In this document: piece by piece, positions 52,002 through 62,894 of the stretch
Numbering within the stretch: the first letter of the stretch is position 1
Layout of the letters: each line of letters starts with the position of its first letter
Assembly: GCA_026225945.1 (NCBI GenBank)
Contig: JAMJFZ010003581.1
Location: 9,285,001-9,349,000, forward strand
Length of the DNA stretch: 64,000 nt
DNA from: Cricetomys ansorgei
Taxonomy: Eukaryota > Chordata > Mammalia > Rodentia > Nesomyidae
Direction of reading: 5' to 3'
Made by a program: the position numbers and the translations under genes
Notes under the pieces: model-generated
Databases searched by the model: none
Told to the model about the DNA's origin: nothing
What the model saw: only the letters and a program-made list of their open reading frames with translations

Positions 52002-52687
52002 TGTTAAGGGAAGTTGCTTAGTGTCCTGATCTTGACTTTGGTGGAAGGAGGGGTTGGTACTCCCTTCTGAGGTGTCTTTTTCTAAAGCCATCATCACTGC
52101 CACTCCTCCCTGCCTGCTGCTGTCATCATCCTTCTGGATCTAGCCCCATTTCCTCTGGGAAGCCCCCCTAGACCACCTAAGCTTGTAGCAGGAACTCTGC
52201 CTCCATGCCAAAAACCCACAAACCTTGTCTTCAAGGTTTGCTTGCTTTCTCTTGAAGGTAGTAACCTTGACTTACTTATTTCTGCACCACCATCTCTACC
52301 ATGAGCCACGTACACAAGAGGGACTAATGATGTGATGTCTGAAGAGTGAATGGCGTTTTAAAAAAAATGCTATTTTAAGAGACAGGACAGAGAGTTCCAG
52401 TCCAGCTTGGACTATACAAAGATGCTGTCTCAAAACAGACACAGGAACCAAATAAACCAAAATGGCCACCAGTTCTTCTTGTGTACTGAGAGAAACTCCA
52501 GTAGCAGCCCAGGGGTGGGATGGGTGGAAGTGGGGTGGGGTAGCATGGGAGCTGGCTACTCTAGGAACAGCAGGGGGCTCCACAGAGTCCTCCAGGCCAG
52601 AGAGAACATCTAAGGGGACCAGTCTGTGATGACAGAAGTTCTACCAAGAGGCCATGTTTATTAGGTTATATAGAATGTTTTTAGAGG
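52002..52687. other. Unique stretch with a B1 right-arm scrap
   Basis: At 52380-52440 gagttccagtccagcttgga with tgctgtctcaaaacagac is a sense B1 right arm. No gene otherwise. Confidence 0.45.
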
Positions 52688-52800
52688 TCAGGAATGCTGA
52701 GTTCAACTTCTACCACGACCCACAAGCTAGCTGGGTGATCTTAAGTGGACAACGGTCTCTCTTTGAATCTCAATTTCTCCAGTATGCTGAAAGTCTGAAG
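52688..52800 (+). mobile_element. MIR fragment, sense
   Basis: tgctgagttcaacttctacc, acaagctagctgggtgatct, tgaatctcaatttctccagt in MIR order. Confidence 0.75.
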
Positions 52801-53307
52801 AGGTTGCTTCTGACATCCTGTTAAGAGGCTGTGACCTCTGTTAAGTACAACACCCCTGAGGTCACACCTTGGTCACGATGAGGAGTTTCCTTACCCTGTT
52901 CCAACTAAGACTCAATGGGATAGGGAAGGACAGCTAGGGGAGGGGTGTGGAGCCGGTCTAGAAGGGACCTAGCAGAGAGGCAGGCTGGGAGGGAGCCAGT
53001 CCATGGTGACCATTGGATAGAGTGACGGCCTCTGGTGAGGACAGCCTGGTGGGCAGCCAGAGATCCGGACATGGGGGCTTCTGGGGTATTCTGTACCTGG
53101 TTTTCTTTTTCCAGGCTAGTAAGATATCGGATATATTAGATATCTCAAAGGGGCCATTTTTAACAGTCCACCATGGTAAATATGGAAATAAATAACAGCT
53201 AAATAATACTGGTTGCAAGAAAAGAAAATGCTAGTTGACTCTATAATTGTGATAGCAAGCACTCAAGTAAGTACTAAAGGATACAAAAGCTAGACAGAAG
53301 TAATTGG
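52801..53307. other. Unique gap
   Basis: At 53120-53145 atatcggatatattagatat is a small near palindrome. No gene or repeat. Confidence 0.45.
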
Positions 53308-53510
53308 TGGGCCAGGGATGGTGGCGCACACCTTTAATCCCAGCACTCGGGAGGCAGAGGCAGGTGGATCTCTGTGAGTTCAAAGCCAGCCTTGAACCCC
53401 CATGTCCACATTGCGGGGGGAGGGGGTGCGGAGTTCTGGGAAAGCTAGGGCTATTATTTTTTGAGACCCTGTCTCTAAATAAATAAATAAATAATAAAAA
53501 GAAAAGAAAG
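53308..53510 (+). mobile_element. B1 SINE with an internal G-rich insertion
   Basis: A young-looking left arm (tggtggcgcacacctttaat, ggtggatctctgtgagttca), about 40 bp of foreign G-rich DNA (53410-53430), then the right arm and an AAAT-repeat tail. Confidence 0.85.
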
Positions 53511-53952
53511 AGAAGAGCAATTGATGTCAGAAAAATGGAATCGTTTTGGAGGTGAGGTGGGGCAGGGGCCTCTGGAAGGACCTCCCAACAGCGGATCCTT
53601 CCGTTTAAGAAGCTGAGCTGCACAGAGACTGACTCTGAGAGACTTTGGGTCTGTTACTTTGTCCTGTTTGCAGCCTGTGCAGACGCAGAAGTTGACACAA
53701 ACGGATTGAAGCAGCCCCCCAGTACTGGGACTAGTTACAAACTTACTCTCCAAGAGCCTGGCTGGAGTCACCTGTTCTGGGGTGACTGCACACGTGAGAA
53801 TTTTCCAAGTGGGTTGGGGGACCATGTGGGGTGCACTCTTTAGCATAAGATGTGTAGCTAGGGTTCATGCATTGCTTCTTGGAATTCAACAGCAACTGCA
53901 GTAATGACTTAGAACATGCTTAAGAGAAGTTTTTCGTTTTTTAATGTAAAGT
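53511..53952. other. Unique gap
   Basis: Single-copy sequence. No gene. Confidence 0.4.
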
Positions 53953-54125
53953 TGGGGCTGGAGAGAGGACTCAGCAGTTAAGAGCATTGGTGCTCTCGCA
54001 GAGGACCCAGGCTCGGTTCCTAGCACCCACAGGGCGGCTCACAACTGTCCATAACTCCAGCTCCTCTCATATACATCTGGGTAAAACACTTACACACATA
54101 AAATAAAAAATGTCTTTAAAAATGT
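53953..54125 (+). mobile_element. B3-type SINE
   Basis: ggggctggagagaggactca, gctctcgcagaggacccagg, gcggctcacaactgtccata, with an A-rich AAATAAAAAA tail. Confidence 0.9.
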
Positions 54126-54221
54126 AAAACTTCGATTCAATATTTTTCAGGGATGGGTTTTCATCACTGATCTAAGACTGCTGGTGTATGGTATTAAGTG
54201 AAGAAAAAAGCAGATGAGCAT

Positions 54222-54378
54222 TTATTTATGTAAAGACAAGTTCTCACTGTGTAACACTGGCTGGCCTTGTACTTGCTGCGTAGATCAGGCTGGCCTCAAA
54301 CTCACAGAGATTCACTTGCCTGTCTCCTTAGTGCTGAGGTTAAAGAAAGCGGTATCCCAACCACTAAGCGTGGCTGAC
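54222..54378 (-). mobile_element. B1 SINE, antisense
   Basis: gtaaagacaagttctcactg, gatcaggctggcctcaaact, gaggttaaagaaagcggta. Lies between a sense and an antisense B3. Confidence 0.82.
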
Positions 54379-54384
54379 TTCCTT

Positions 54385-54610
54385 ATTTTTTTTTATTAAT
54401 TAAGAATATTTTAAATTAGGGGTATGTGTGCTTTGTGTGTGTATGTGGATGTGAGGGCAGGTGCCTGTGGAGCCTAGAAGAGGGCCCTGGGTACCCTGAA
54501 GCTGGAGCTACAGTTAGGGGCTGCCTTATTTTGGATGCTGTAAACCAAACTCAGATTGTCTTCAAGAGCAGCCAAAGCACCCTAGTTGCTGGACCCTCTC
54601 TCTAGCCCCC
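54385..54610 (-). mobile_element. B3-type SINE, antisense
   Basis: ggagcctagaagagggccct, ccctgaagctggagctacag, ccaaactcagattgtcttca, ctctctagcccccc. Confidence 0.85.
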
Positions 54611-55094
54611 CAGCTTTGGTATTTTCGCTTGTAGCGTCTTTTCCTGCCAGACTCAACGGTTGAACATGGTCTAGCATCGCTCTTACAGGAGCCCATTCGA
54701 ACAGTAGCCCTCGACTGTCTCCTTTCTTCCCAAGGACATCTGGCACGTTGACATTGGCATCTGAGGAAGAACTGATTATAGCAGCTTGTGGATAAGAACT
54801 CAGGGTGCTGCTAAATGTCCTGTGGAGTCATAGAACCACCCAGAAGAGAAGGCTCTGCCAGCCCTGCTCTAGGTGTCCATCCCAGAGTGACCACTCTCTC
54901 CTGGAAGCTTTGAGACCTGAGAGCATGGCTATCCCCAAATGACCCACCTCCAAGGTCAAGGGCATCCAACGCTCAGGGTGCCTAACACATAGATGACCAG
55001 TTCTCACCTGCTGCAGGCTCTAGGGAACCAAGCTGTGGCTTTCCTATCTGGCTGTCTCTCACAAGGTACTACCAGATGGAATTGTACCCATCCC
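54611..55094. other. Unique gap
   Basis: No gene or repeat recognised. Confidence 0.4.
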
Positions 55095-55240
55095 CCCAAC
55101 TCATTTTTAAAAAAAATATTATCTGTAAAGGAGGATTTAATAATATGGACTTCACCGGCTGCATTGAAGATCTTCTGAGATAAGGACCACGAGGTAATTG
55201 CGCCGTGAGTCTAATTATGGGATAGATATGCAGGACTCGG
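55095..55240. promoter_or_regulatory. Putative conserved non-coding element
   Basis: aaaaaaatattatctgtaaa, ggatttaataatatggactt, cacgaggtaattgcgccgtg, agtctaattatgggatagat. Several TAATT cores, no repeats. Confidence 0.4.
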
Positions 55241-55394
55241 GTGAAGACCCTTAGGCCCGGGCCTGCCTGTTCTGTTCCTAAGATGAGGCTCCGTTGATGG
55301 GGGAGGGGCCCTCTGACTCCTCAGATTTCTCCTTTTTTCACTGGGAAAGGGATGGAGGGTCCATGGCCTAGAAGCAAGAGCTGCCTGGATGCCA
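55241..55394. other. Unique gap
   Basis: No recognisable feature. Confidence 0.4.
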
Positions 55395-55530
55395 CCTCCC
55401 AAGACAGTAGCAATTATGGCAATCAAACAGTTGACACCAATTACAGTATGGAGCACCCACCCGAGATGCGCCAGCCGCTGTGCTGGTGCCTAGGCTTTGC
55501 ATATCTTAATTCGGACTGACAGACTCTGAC
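55395..55530. promoter_or_regulatory. Possible conserved element or ancient repeat
   Basis: gcaattatggcaatcaaaca, caccaattacagtatggagc, gctttgcatatcttaattcg. The gcgccagccgctgtgctggt stretch also recalls an old mammal-wide repeat, so its origin is unclear. Confidence 0.3.
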
Positions 55531-55728
55531 CTGCGGACTGCCAACCTTGCCAGCTCTCAGCTCTTCCCTGTGGCACCAATTTTCAGAGCCAAATTACTGC
55601 CAGTGCCTGGCTGGTTTGCAGGATAGAACTGTGTCCGCTAGACAGAGCCGTTTATGTCTTCTGGGCCCTGGAAGGTTCTGGGCAGGGCACACATCGGGTA
55701 ATGCTGTGAAGACTGGTTGAACGTTTGC

Positions 55729-55762
<34 letters not shown>

Positions 55763-56409
55763 CTAGGTCCTTCTGAGAAGCACCATCAGCTCTTCCTGTG
55801 TGATGCAAGCACCCTCTGTACACTGGTACTCTGTACCAGTCAACTTCATTCAATCTGTCTACGGGGGAAAGGTGTCATCCTTTCTCCCCATAAAGCTGGA
55901 ATGCCACCCCAGGATCCTGTAAGGGACAGAATTCCCTTCAGGTAGAATATGCACAGGTCACCTCTCCTCCCTTCAAGAGAGGTACTTACTGACTATCTGT
56001 CTGGAGTATGCTGGCGTGCTGGCCCTTGCAATGATCCTGGCTACAGGAAGCTCTTGGATCTGCAGAGCCTGCACACTGTAAAACTACACAGTTGCCAGGG
56101 TACCCAGTAGGTCAGAGATTGTAGAGCTTTGTTTTTCCATCCTGTTTAGTTCTTCTACAAGTTAGCTCTCAGGTCCTGTAAAGCCAGCTTGTTTGGTCTT
56201 CTGCCCCTAGCTTACTACCAGCTGGCTTTCGTATCTTCTCTTTGCCTCCACACCTTCTGGGATCCGTGTGCCAGCCAGCACCCAGCCTAGAGGCTGCAGA
56301 GCACAGTGCTGGGAATTGTAGACCACCCAGTTGCCCTGCGGTCTCCACCCTGACTGGGGATGGGGGAGCACTTTGAAAGGAGCTTTCTCAGACTGTTTTC
56401 TTTCTTACT
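55531..56409. other. Unique stretch with a (TG)n array
   Basis: A (TG)n array of about 14 units lies at 55732-55759. The rest is single-copy. No gene. Confidence 0.55.
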
Positions 56410-56545
56410 TTCTTTTTAATTAACATAATTAATTAATTAATTTTTGAGACAGGGTCTTACTCTATAGACCAGGATGGCCTTGAATTCACAGAGTTTCATC
56501 TGCCTCTGCTTCCTAGAGCACTAGAATTAAAGGCATGAGGCCAGC
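56410..56545 (-). mobile_element. B1 SINE, antisense, with (AATT)n tail
   Basis: The tail has become aattaattaattaattttt (56427-56445). The body reads gagacagggtcttactctat, ctgcctctgcttcctagagc. The left arm is truncated. Confidence 0.82.
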
Positions 56546-57654
56546 AGACTGTGTTTTCTTAAAGTGACTGTCCTTCCTAACACAGAGCACAGCTTCTGAG
56601 AGTTCCATTTATCCCATCTAGCCTGCCAATGTATCATCTATTAGACGCACCCCACCCCCCTAATTTTCTAATATTGTGATAAATAATTGGGAAATTACAC
56701 ATTCTTTCTACTCTCTCATGTCCCCACCCAAGATGCTCAAACAGACTGGGCTTCCCAGAAGGGCTGAGACTGCAGCTGGGACTGGGTGGGTAAGGCCCCC
56801 TGGCATTACCCCAAACCCACATTTTCTGGACACCCACTGCTTCCTGGTGGCGTCCATCCTCTGACTGCAAGGAGTGCAAATGCGACTGTCCCACTTTCTA
56901 GACTTGGTCCATTTAAGTGTCAGCCATGCTCCAGGCCTGGGTGTCTCCTCCGAAAGCCCAGATTCTGCAGGGACATCCAGCAGTCATTTCTGCCTCTGCC
57001 TCTTGTCAGTCCCGACTCAGACATCGTGACCCAAGAACCCAGATTCCAAGCTTCCTCCAAGACTCTGGGTGTTGCTACCATGTGTTAGGGCTTGGTCTTG
57101 ACAAACTCAAGGACCCAGTCTCCAAGTGCTCCAGGTGGAGGCATGGCGGGAATCCCCTTGGTTCCAGATTGGCTGCATCGGTCACTGTGCACGCCTAGGT
57201 GGAAGCCACTGAGACTGTGCTCTCAGGGTTTTGCAATGAGTCTGGACAGAGACGGGGTGAGACCCCTTTACGAGGCCCCTTTACTTGGGACTCTGCACAG
57301 GCCAGCCAGCCCTTGCCCTGTGAACCCTCCTCCATCAGCACAGTGAGGACCGAGTTCCCTGTTAGCCTCCTGGACACCTGTGAAGCAGATAGAAAGCACA
57401 CGGTGACAGCAAGTGCACGGATACTAAACGGCCTGAATGGCTTCTGGGAACTGACCACCAGGCACTGGGAGCCCTGTCCTCTCCTCTGCCCTCCCCCGCA
57501 GCCCAGGAACAAGAAGCAACAAAAATCTGTTAGAAATGCATCCTCCTGCTCCTCCACCTCCCTCTCCTTCTGCTTTCACCGACGACTTAAAAGAAAAATA
57601 AAATACGTTCCAGGAACCAGGACGGCTGCAGAACAAACTCAAACCAGAAATGCT
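56546..57654. other. Unique stretch
   Basis: At 56630-56705 an AT patch (ctaattttctaatattgtga, ataattgggaaattacaca) could be a short conserved element. A 152-codon plus frame at 57199-57657 overlaps a 120-codon minus frame. Neither is recognisable. Confidence 0.4.
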
Positions 57655-58135
57655 TAAAGATGTTTTAATGACTTAAACACAGGGACTGGTTTGTGTCTAA
57701 AACTTTCCACATTTTAAAAAAAGAAAAAAAAAAAAAGAAGCAAATTCAATATTAAATATCCTCCTGGTCCCCTCCCTCTGTGCCCCCACCCCTGTAACTT
57801 CAGCCTTCTGGGCCCCACACCTCCCCATTTCCCTCCGCACCTCTGCTTTCAGCTGTGGGTTATTAGCACCCGGTGTGAACAGAGACCAGGCCCCTCTATA
57901 AAGTTTATATTCACATTCCAAAAACAGAAAGGGGGGGGAAACAAGGACGAGGGAGAAAAACAACACCCTAGGTACAGAGCCAATGGCTTCTGCAGAGCAG
58001 AGCCCCTCCCCAGCCCCCAGGCTGGAGGAACTGTTAACTGGCAGCTGACAGATGTTTACAGCAGGAATTAGGCCCTCATTTGGGTCAGGATTAGTCCAAA
58101 TCTTCCATCTCATTACTGCCCAGCCTTGGGGACTC
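57655..58135. other. AT-rich unique block, possible 3' UTR or conserved element
   Basis: agatgttttaatgacttaaa, accctctataaa-like text near 57892, aggaattaggccctcatttg and aggattagtccaaatcttcc. A-rich run at 57715-57740. Looks constrained, but no exon can be drawn. Confidence 0.3.
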
Positions 58136-58317
58136 CCCCCTTTCTAGGAACTAGAGAACTGTGTAGATGTCTGGGGTCCTGGCCTGTGTCCTCAGTCTCC
58201 ACACTGGGGACGAAGGGAGCAAAGACACAGAACGGCCACAGGGACCAGGTGAGAGGTGGGTCTGGGACGGGAGTGGGTGGGGCCGGGGAGCCCTGCATGG
58301 ATTTTTTTTCTTTTCTT
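58136..58317. other. Unique gap
   Basis: No recognisable feature. Confidence 0.35.
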
Positions 58318-58456
58318 TTCATTTTTATCTTGAGATGGACTCTCACGCGGCCAGGGACGACCTTGCACAGCGTCTCCTATTCCTTCCACCTCTCAATTCT
58401 CCTGGCTGTACCTCCTAAGGGGTGGCACTGCGGGCATGGGGCAGCACACCTGGTTT
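58318..58456 (-). mobile_element. Old B1/PB1-type SINE, antisense
   Basis: tcttgagatggactctcacg, ccagggacgaccttgcacag, tggctgtacctcctaagggg. Many changes. Confidence 0.55.
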
Positions 58457-58749
58457 AGTGCAGCCCCGGGGTGTAGCCCAGACCTTCATGTGCTCCCCCA
58501 AACAATCTATAACTGGAGCTAGCTTTCCAGGGCGAGTTTCTTGAGGCGTGTGTCAGCTGGAGGAATCTGGGGGAACCTATCCCAGAGATGGAGCACCTCC
58601 TGAGAGGGAAGAGGGGGCTTAAAACCTGGTCCGAGGGAGTCTTCTTTCTGGAACCACGGAGCACCGCCACTGTGACATTGGCCGAGCAGCTCTTCTGTGG
58701 ATCCCCTGGTGTTAGATCTTTGTGGGAACATGTAGCAGGACACTGGAGT
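58457..58749. other. Unique gap
   Basis: Single-copy. No gene. Confidence 0.35.
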
Positions 58750-58850
58750 TCTCACCGTTTTACAGGCAGGATTCTGAGACTGAGAGAAGGCAGGTGACTT
58801 ATCCCAGGACACAGCTGGCTGGTAGAAAAACCAGGATGCGAATTCTCCAC
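58750..58850 (-). mobile_element. MIR fragment, antisense
   Basis: ttttacaggcaggattctga, gactgagagaaggcaggtga, ggacacagctggctggtaga. Confidence 0.7.
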
Positions 58851-58861
58851 AGAAGCTGGCC

Positions 58862-59000
58862 ATGTGGCCAAGTACTCCCAGTACTTGGGAGGTAGAGGCA
58901 GATGGATCTCTGTGAGTTTGAGGCTAGCCTGGTCTACGTAATGAGTTCTGGATCAGCCAGGGCCACATAGTGTCTCAGAAGAAATGAAAAAAAGAAAGAG
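58862..59000 (+). mobile_element. B1 SINE
   Basis: ctcccagtacttgggaggta, ggcagatggatctctgtgag, gttctggatcagccagggcc. It lacks the first ~20 bases. Confidence 0.85.
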
Positions 59001-59039
59001 AGAACGCAAGATGAAGATAATCTAGAACTTTCTGCCTGT

Positions 59040-59345
59040 CCATGATACTGTATCTTTTAAAAACAATATTGTCAATATCTACTATTATTATTACTGTCAT
59101 TATTATTACTAATTTATGTGTTTACTCATGTTCATGCCATGGTGAGTTTGTGAGTGTCAGAGGACAGTTTTCAGGAGCTGGTTCCACCTTCTGCCTTACT
59201 GAGAGGCCAGTCTCTCTTGCTTCTGTGCTGAGCTGCATACTCCAGGCTAGCTGGACTGGGGGCCTCCAGATGATGCTCCTGCCTCTGCTTCCTATCTCTC
59301 CGCAGGAGTGTTGCCACTATAGTCACGTACAGAGAAGCACGGAAC
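59040..59345 (-). mobile_element. B4-type SINE, antisense
   Basis: An ATT-repeat tail (attattattactgtcattat), then gtcagaggacagttttcagg, agctggttccaccttctgcc, ctgcatactccaggctagct. Confidence 0.75.
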
Positions 59346-59419
59346 CTGAAGCTGCCTGGACCATCAGTTTCCTAGGAACTTGAATCTGCAGAGATGCTTC
59401 CAGCTGCTCACCCCTGACC

Positions 59420-59640
59420 CAACTGTGTGCGTACTTGTACGCACATGTGTCTCTGTGTGCATTTCTACAGAAGACAGAGGACAAGTCTTTGTATTTTGTC
59501 TCAGGAGCCATCTACCTTGCTTTTTGAGACAGGATCTTTTACTGGCCTGGAGTTCACTCGTTTAGCTAGGCTGGCTGATCGGTAAGCTCCAGGGATCCTC
59601 GTCTCTGTATCCCCAGTGCACGTCACTATGCCCAGCTTAA
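59420..59640 (-). mobile_element. B4-type SINE, antisense
   Basis: gaagacagaggacaagtctt, ccttgctttttgagacagga, gctaggctggctgatcggta, cagtgcacgtcactatgccc. The ID head is missing. Confidence 0.75.
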
Positions 59641-59895
59641 AAAAAGTTATGTGTGTGTATGGATATGATGCAGAAGTTAATTTTAGTTATGTTTAAAGTG
59701 GTTGTTTTGTGCACTGTTGGGTGAGGGGCTGCCTAGGCCTTGGTATTTTGTGTTGTCTGCAGGTGCTGGCTTTATGTAAAAGATGTTTGATTGCTCATGA
59801 TCTGCACGTGCTATAAATAGAACACCCGAGGAGCTTAGGTATCAATAAAAACCCCCGAGATCAGACACTCAGGGTTCCACTGTCCAGTATGGTAC
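59641..59895 (+). mobile_element. Possible LTR fragment (TATA/poly-A module)
   Basis: gctataaatagaacacccga (59810-59829), followed about 26 bp later by tcaataaaaacccccgagat. This spacing fits an LTR U3-R junction. No family recognised and no internal viral sequence seen. Confidence 0.4.
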
Positions 59896-59984
59896 GTGCT
59901 GTGGTGGTGGCTCCCGCTGCTGAGCAGGGTTTACACCTATGTAAATGCTACCGTGTCTTGCTTGCTGAGTCACCACAGCAGCAT
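59896..59984. other. Short unique gap
   Basis: No recognisable feature. Confidence 0.3.
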
Positions 59985-60162
59985 ACGTCCACATGTGTGA
60001 GCATATATGTGCAGGTACTCATAGAGGCCAGGGGCGTCAGAATCCCCCGGAGTTGGTGTTACAGGCAGTTTCGAGCCACACGATGTGGGTGCCGGGAACC
60101 GAATTCAGGACCTCTGAAAGAATGGTTTGCACCCTTGACTGCTAAGCCCTTATGCCCAGCGT
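59985..60162 (-). mobile_element. B3-type SINE, antisense
   Basis: atagaggccaggggcgtcag, cccccggagttggtgttaca, gggaaccgaattcaggacct, cttgactgctaagcccttat. Confidence 0.8.
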
Positions 60163-61139
60163 TTGTATGGGTGCTGGTAAAGGAAAACGGGTCTGCATGC
60201 TCGCCCTGTGAACTTTACCAACTGATCTATGTCGTCCTGCCCCGGGCCTCTCATCCCTTCGGGTCAGCAGAGGCTGGGAGAGGTGGTGGCATTGGAGGGA
60301 CTGGTGGCTTGACTCCAAGAGCACAACACCGCCTTCTCAGTCCCAAAGCACTCTTCATGGGCCACGCTGTCTTGTGGACATGACTTAGCATTTGAAGGTC
60401 AACTTAGAGCGAGAAAATCGGTGAATTCTGGAGCTCTTCAAAATCCTTTTCTCTTTAAGCAGATATTTAAAGACATTTTGAAGCATGTGTGAGACTTAGA
60501 CTTTAAGTGCCCTTTACGAAGTTAAATCACGGTGTCAGTTTAGGGCCGTAAGTGTTTTGTTTTTTTTTTTTTCCTGAGATTTCTGGGATAATCGTCAGAA
60601 ATATGAAACCAGAGATGGAGAAGCAAAAATCTGAGAGAGAAGCTGCAACCTCCCTGGCAGGCAGCAAGAAGCACACTGGGCTTAATTAGCTTGTGTTATT
60701 CTGTGTGCCTTGCTTCCCTGGTGGTTACGTTTGTGTGTGGCTCTGGAGGGTGGGTGACAGGAGCTTCCCCTTCTCAGAAAGGAGTGCCTTGGGGACAAAG
60801 CAAAGGGAAGGGACGGGCAGAGTTAGCGAGGGCTGAGGTGAGGTTTCCTAGGGGTTTGGAGGGAGGAGAGGCACAGCTTTGTGGAGAGGTCAGCCATCAT
60901 CCTCTACACCACCCCTCACTAGCTGAGACCGAAGATGTAGTGTCTTCTCGTCCTATTACTGTGACTCTCTCTCTGGGCTCCTCCCACCCCCGGGAGCCAA
61001 GAGTCTCTCTGAAAGTCTCCAAGCATCCCTAAGCCCAGAAAATTTCAGCCCGCACTGCTTGGAGCCTTCAGGAATATGAACATGTTGGACCCAGGATTTG
61101 CCTCTAGGGAGTCTGATGCAGGTCACGTTAGAAGATACC
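60163..61139. other. Unique stretch
   Basis: About 980 bp. An AT-rich patch at 60440-60535 (agatatttaaagacattttg) and gcttaattagcttgtgttat at 60680-60699 might be parts of a conserved element. No gene. Confidence 0.4.
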
Positions 61140-61190
61140 AACTACTATTTATTAGGTGTTTCCTCTTTGCCAAGCATTATGCTACCTTGT
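61140..61190 (+). mobile_element. Possible L2/MIR-type scrap
   Basis: ctatttattaggtgtttcct and ttgccaagcattatgctacc recall mammal-wide repeats with atgtgccaggcactgtgct. Confidence 0.35.
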
Positions 61191-61487
61191 ATTATATTGT
61201 GACGGTTAGCTTCTTTTTTTTTTAAGTTTTAACAGTTGTATTTATAATGCACGTGTGTGTGCGTGTTTGTCTGTATGTGAATACGGAAGAGCTGAAGAAT
61301 GGTCCTCCTCTAACAGGTATCAGGGAAGAACATTCATTTCAACCAAGTGTTCAGCTTTGGGGTGGACATGCTGGTGCCGTGAAGGAGAAAGGCGACATCT
61401 GTGTCGCCAGCCAGATCAGCTGAGTCAGCTCTGGTGACCAATTGAGTGACAGATGCTGCAGCCAGGTCATGCTCACATGTCAATGTG
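61191..61487. other. Unique stretch
   Basis: T-rich start (ttctttttttttaagtttta), then sequence with gacatctgtgtcgccagcc. Not assigned to a repeat or gene. Confidence 0.35.
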
Positions 61488-61680
61488 TATTATTATTATT
61501 TTAGGGGTGTGTGTGTGTGTGTGTGTGTGTACTTGAGTGCAGTACTTCCAGCCCACAGAAGGCGGCGTCAAATCTCATGGAGCTGAAGTTACGGGCACCT
61601 AGTGTGGGTTCTAGGATTCAAACTCAGGTCCTCTGTGAGACCAGTACATGCTCTTAACCCCTCTGTCATCTTTCCAGCCC
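61488..61680 (-). mobile_element. B3-type SINE, antisense, with (TG)n
   Basis: (TG)n at 61507-61530 sits in the reversed tail. The body reads cagcccacagaaggcggcgt, ctcatggagctgaagttacg, ctctgtcatctttccagccc. Confidence 0.85.
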
Positions 61681-61715
61681 TTCAATGCGCATTCTTGATG
61701 GAATTCACTAGAGGA

Positions 61716-62103
61716 GGGCTGGCCGATAGCTTGATGGCTAAATTGCTTGCCACACAAGCATGAGGACCATTCCCAGAATTCACACAAAAATGCCAGGTGT
61801 AGTGGCATATGCTTCTAATCCCAGCCCTGGGGATGCAGTGACACCAGATCCCTGGTGCTCGCTGGTCAGCCAGGCTGGTCTGATCTGTGAGCGCCAGGCC
61901 AATGAGAGATCCTGTCTCAAAAAATAGGTGAATGGCTGCTGAGGAACGATGCCTGAGGTTGTCCTCTGACCTCTACATGCATGCACACACATATGCATTT
62001 GTACACAGACACACACGCAGACCCACAAACACAGACCCACAAACACAGACACACAAACACAGACCCACAAACACAGACACACAAACACAGACACACACAC
62101 ATT
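61716..62103 (+). mobile_element. B4-type composite SINE with minisatellite tail
   Basis: Head gggctggccgatagcttgat, ID body cacaagcatgaggaccattc, B1 arm gccaggtgtagtggcatatg, then tgaggttgtcctctgacctc. The tail has expanded into a 14-bp unit (acccacaaacacag and a cacacaa variant), five copies at 62021-62090. Confidence 0.85.
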
Positions 62104-62211
62104 CGTTGTGTGGAGAGAGGGTGGTGACAGAAGTGAGACTGGAGGCACGTATCCAGGCTGGGAGTTTAATAGAATTTATGGGACACTAGGCAGTGGGGAT
62201 GAATAAGTGAT
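62104..62211. other. Short unique gap
   Basis: No recognisable feature. Confidence 0.3.
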
Positions 62212-62386
62212 TTGAGCTGGAGGGGCACACACCTTTTGTCTTATCACTCAGGGAGTTTGAGGACAGGTTGGTTTCCATAGTGAGATCTAGGACAGCCAAG
62301 GCTACATAGTGAGACCCAGGACAGCCAGGGCTACATAGTGAGACCCAGGACAGCCAGGGCTACATAGTGAGACCCTATCTAAAAAT
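62212..62386 (+). mobile_element. B1 SINE with triplicated right-arm segment
   Basis: Left arm ggcacacaccttttgtctta. The right arm holds three 29-bp units starting at 62278, 62307 and 62336 (tagtgagacccaggacagcc core), then tagtgagaccctatct. The last two units are identical. Confidence 0.85.
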
Positions 62387-62552
62387 GGAAGGAAAGAAGG
62401 AAGGAAGGAAGGAAGGAAGGTAAGAAGGAAGGAAGGGAGGTAAGAAGGAAGGAAGGAAGGAAAAAATGAAGGAAAGAAGGAAGGAAGGAAGGTAAGAAGG
62501 AAGGAAGGAAAAATGAAGGAAGGAAGGAAGGGAGGGAGGGAGGGAGGAGAAA
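62387..62552 (+). repeat. (GGAA)n microsatellite from SINE tail
   Basis: About 165 bp of GGAA with aaggtaag, aaaaatga and ggga variants in a higher-order pattern. Confidence 0.97.
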
Positions 62553-62699
62553 CATTTGTACTTCAAGAGGAAAAGATCTTTTGCTTTCATTCTTATTTTA
62601 TAGACCTGCTTGTAGTCTGCCTTGTTCAATAGCAGGCTTTCTGCTGGATCTTTGACTTGCTGAATTCTTTGCACAGTGTTTACCTGCCATCTCCCCCAC
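62553..62699. other. Unique gap
   Basis: No gene. Leads into the next candidate element. Confidence 0.35.
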
Positions 62700-62885
62700 G
62701 GGCTGTGTGAGCCAGTTTATTCTCTGAAAATTTAGCATAATTTCTATCTTAACTGACCAAGTCAGCTAGATGTGGGGGTCAGCCTGATGCCACCCGATGT
62801 AATAGCACGTGTTTCCCCCCTTATCAATCCTGTCCTGAATTAATAATGAATTGATCACAGGCGTCAAAGCACATATGTCAGAAAC
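62700..62885. promoter_or_regulatory. Putative conserved non-coding element
   Basis: tgaaaatttagcataatttc, tatcttaactgaccaagtca, ctgaattaataatgaattga (a TAAT cluster), then tcacaggcgtcaaagcacat. Repeat-free about 185 bp. Confidence 0.45.
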
Positions 62886-62894
62886 ACTGGTCAT

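Noticed and set aside
57199..57657. 152-codon plus-strand frame
   Set aside because: Overlaps a 120-codon minus frame; no motif or splice signals.
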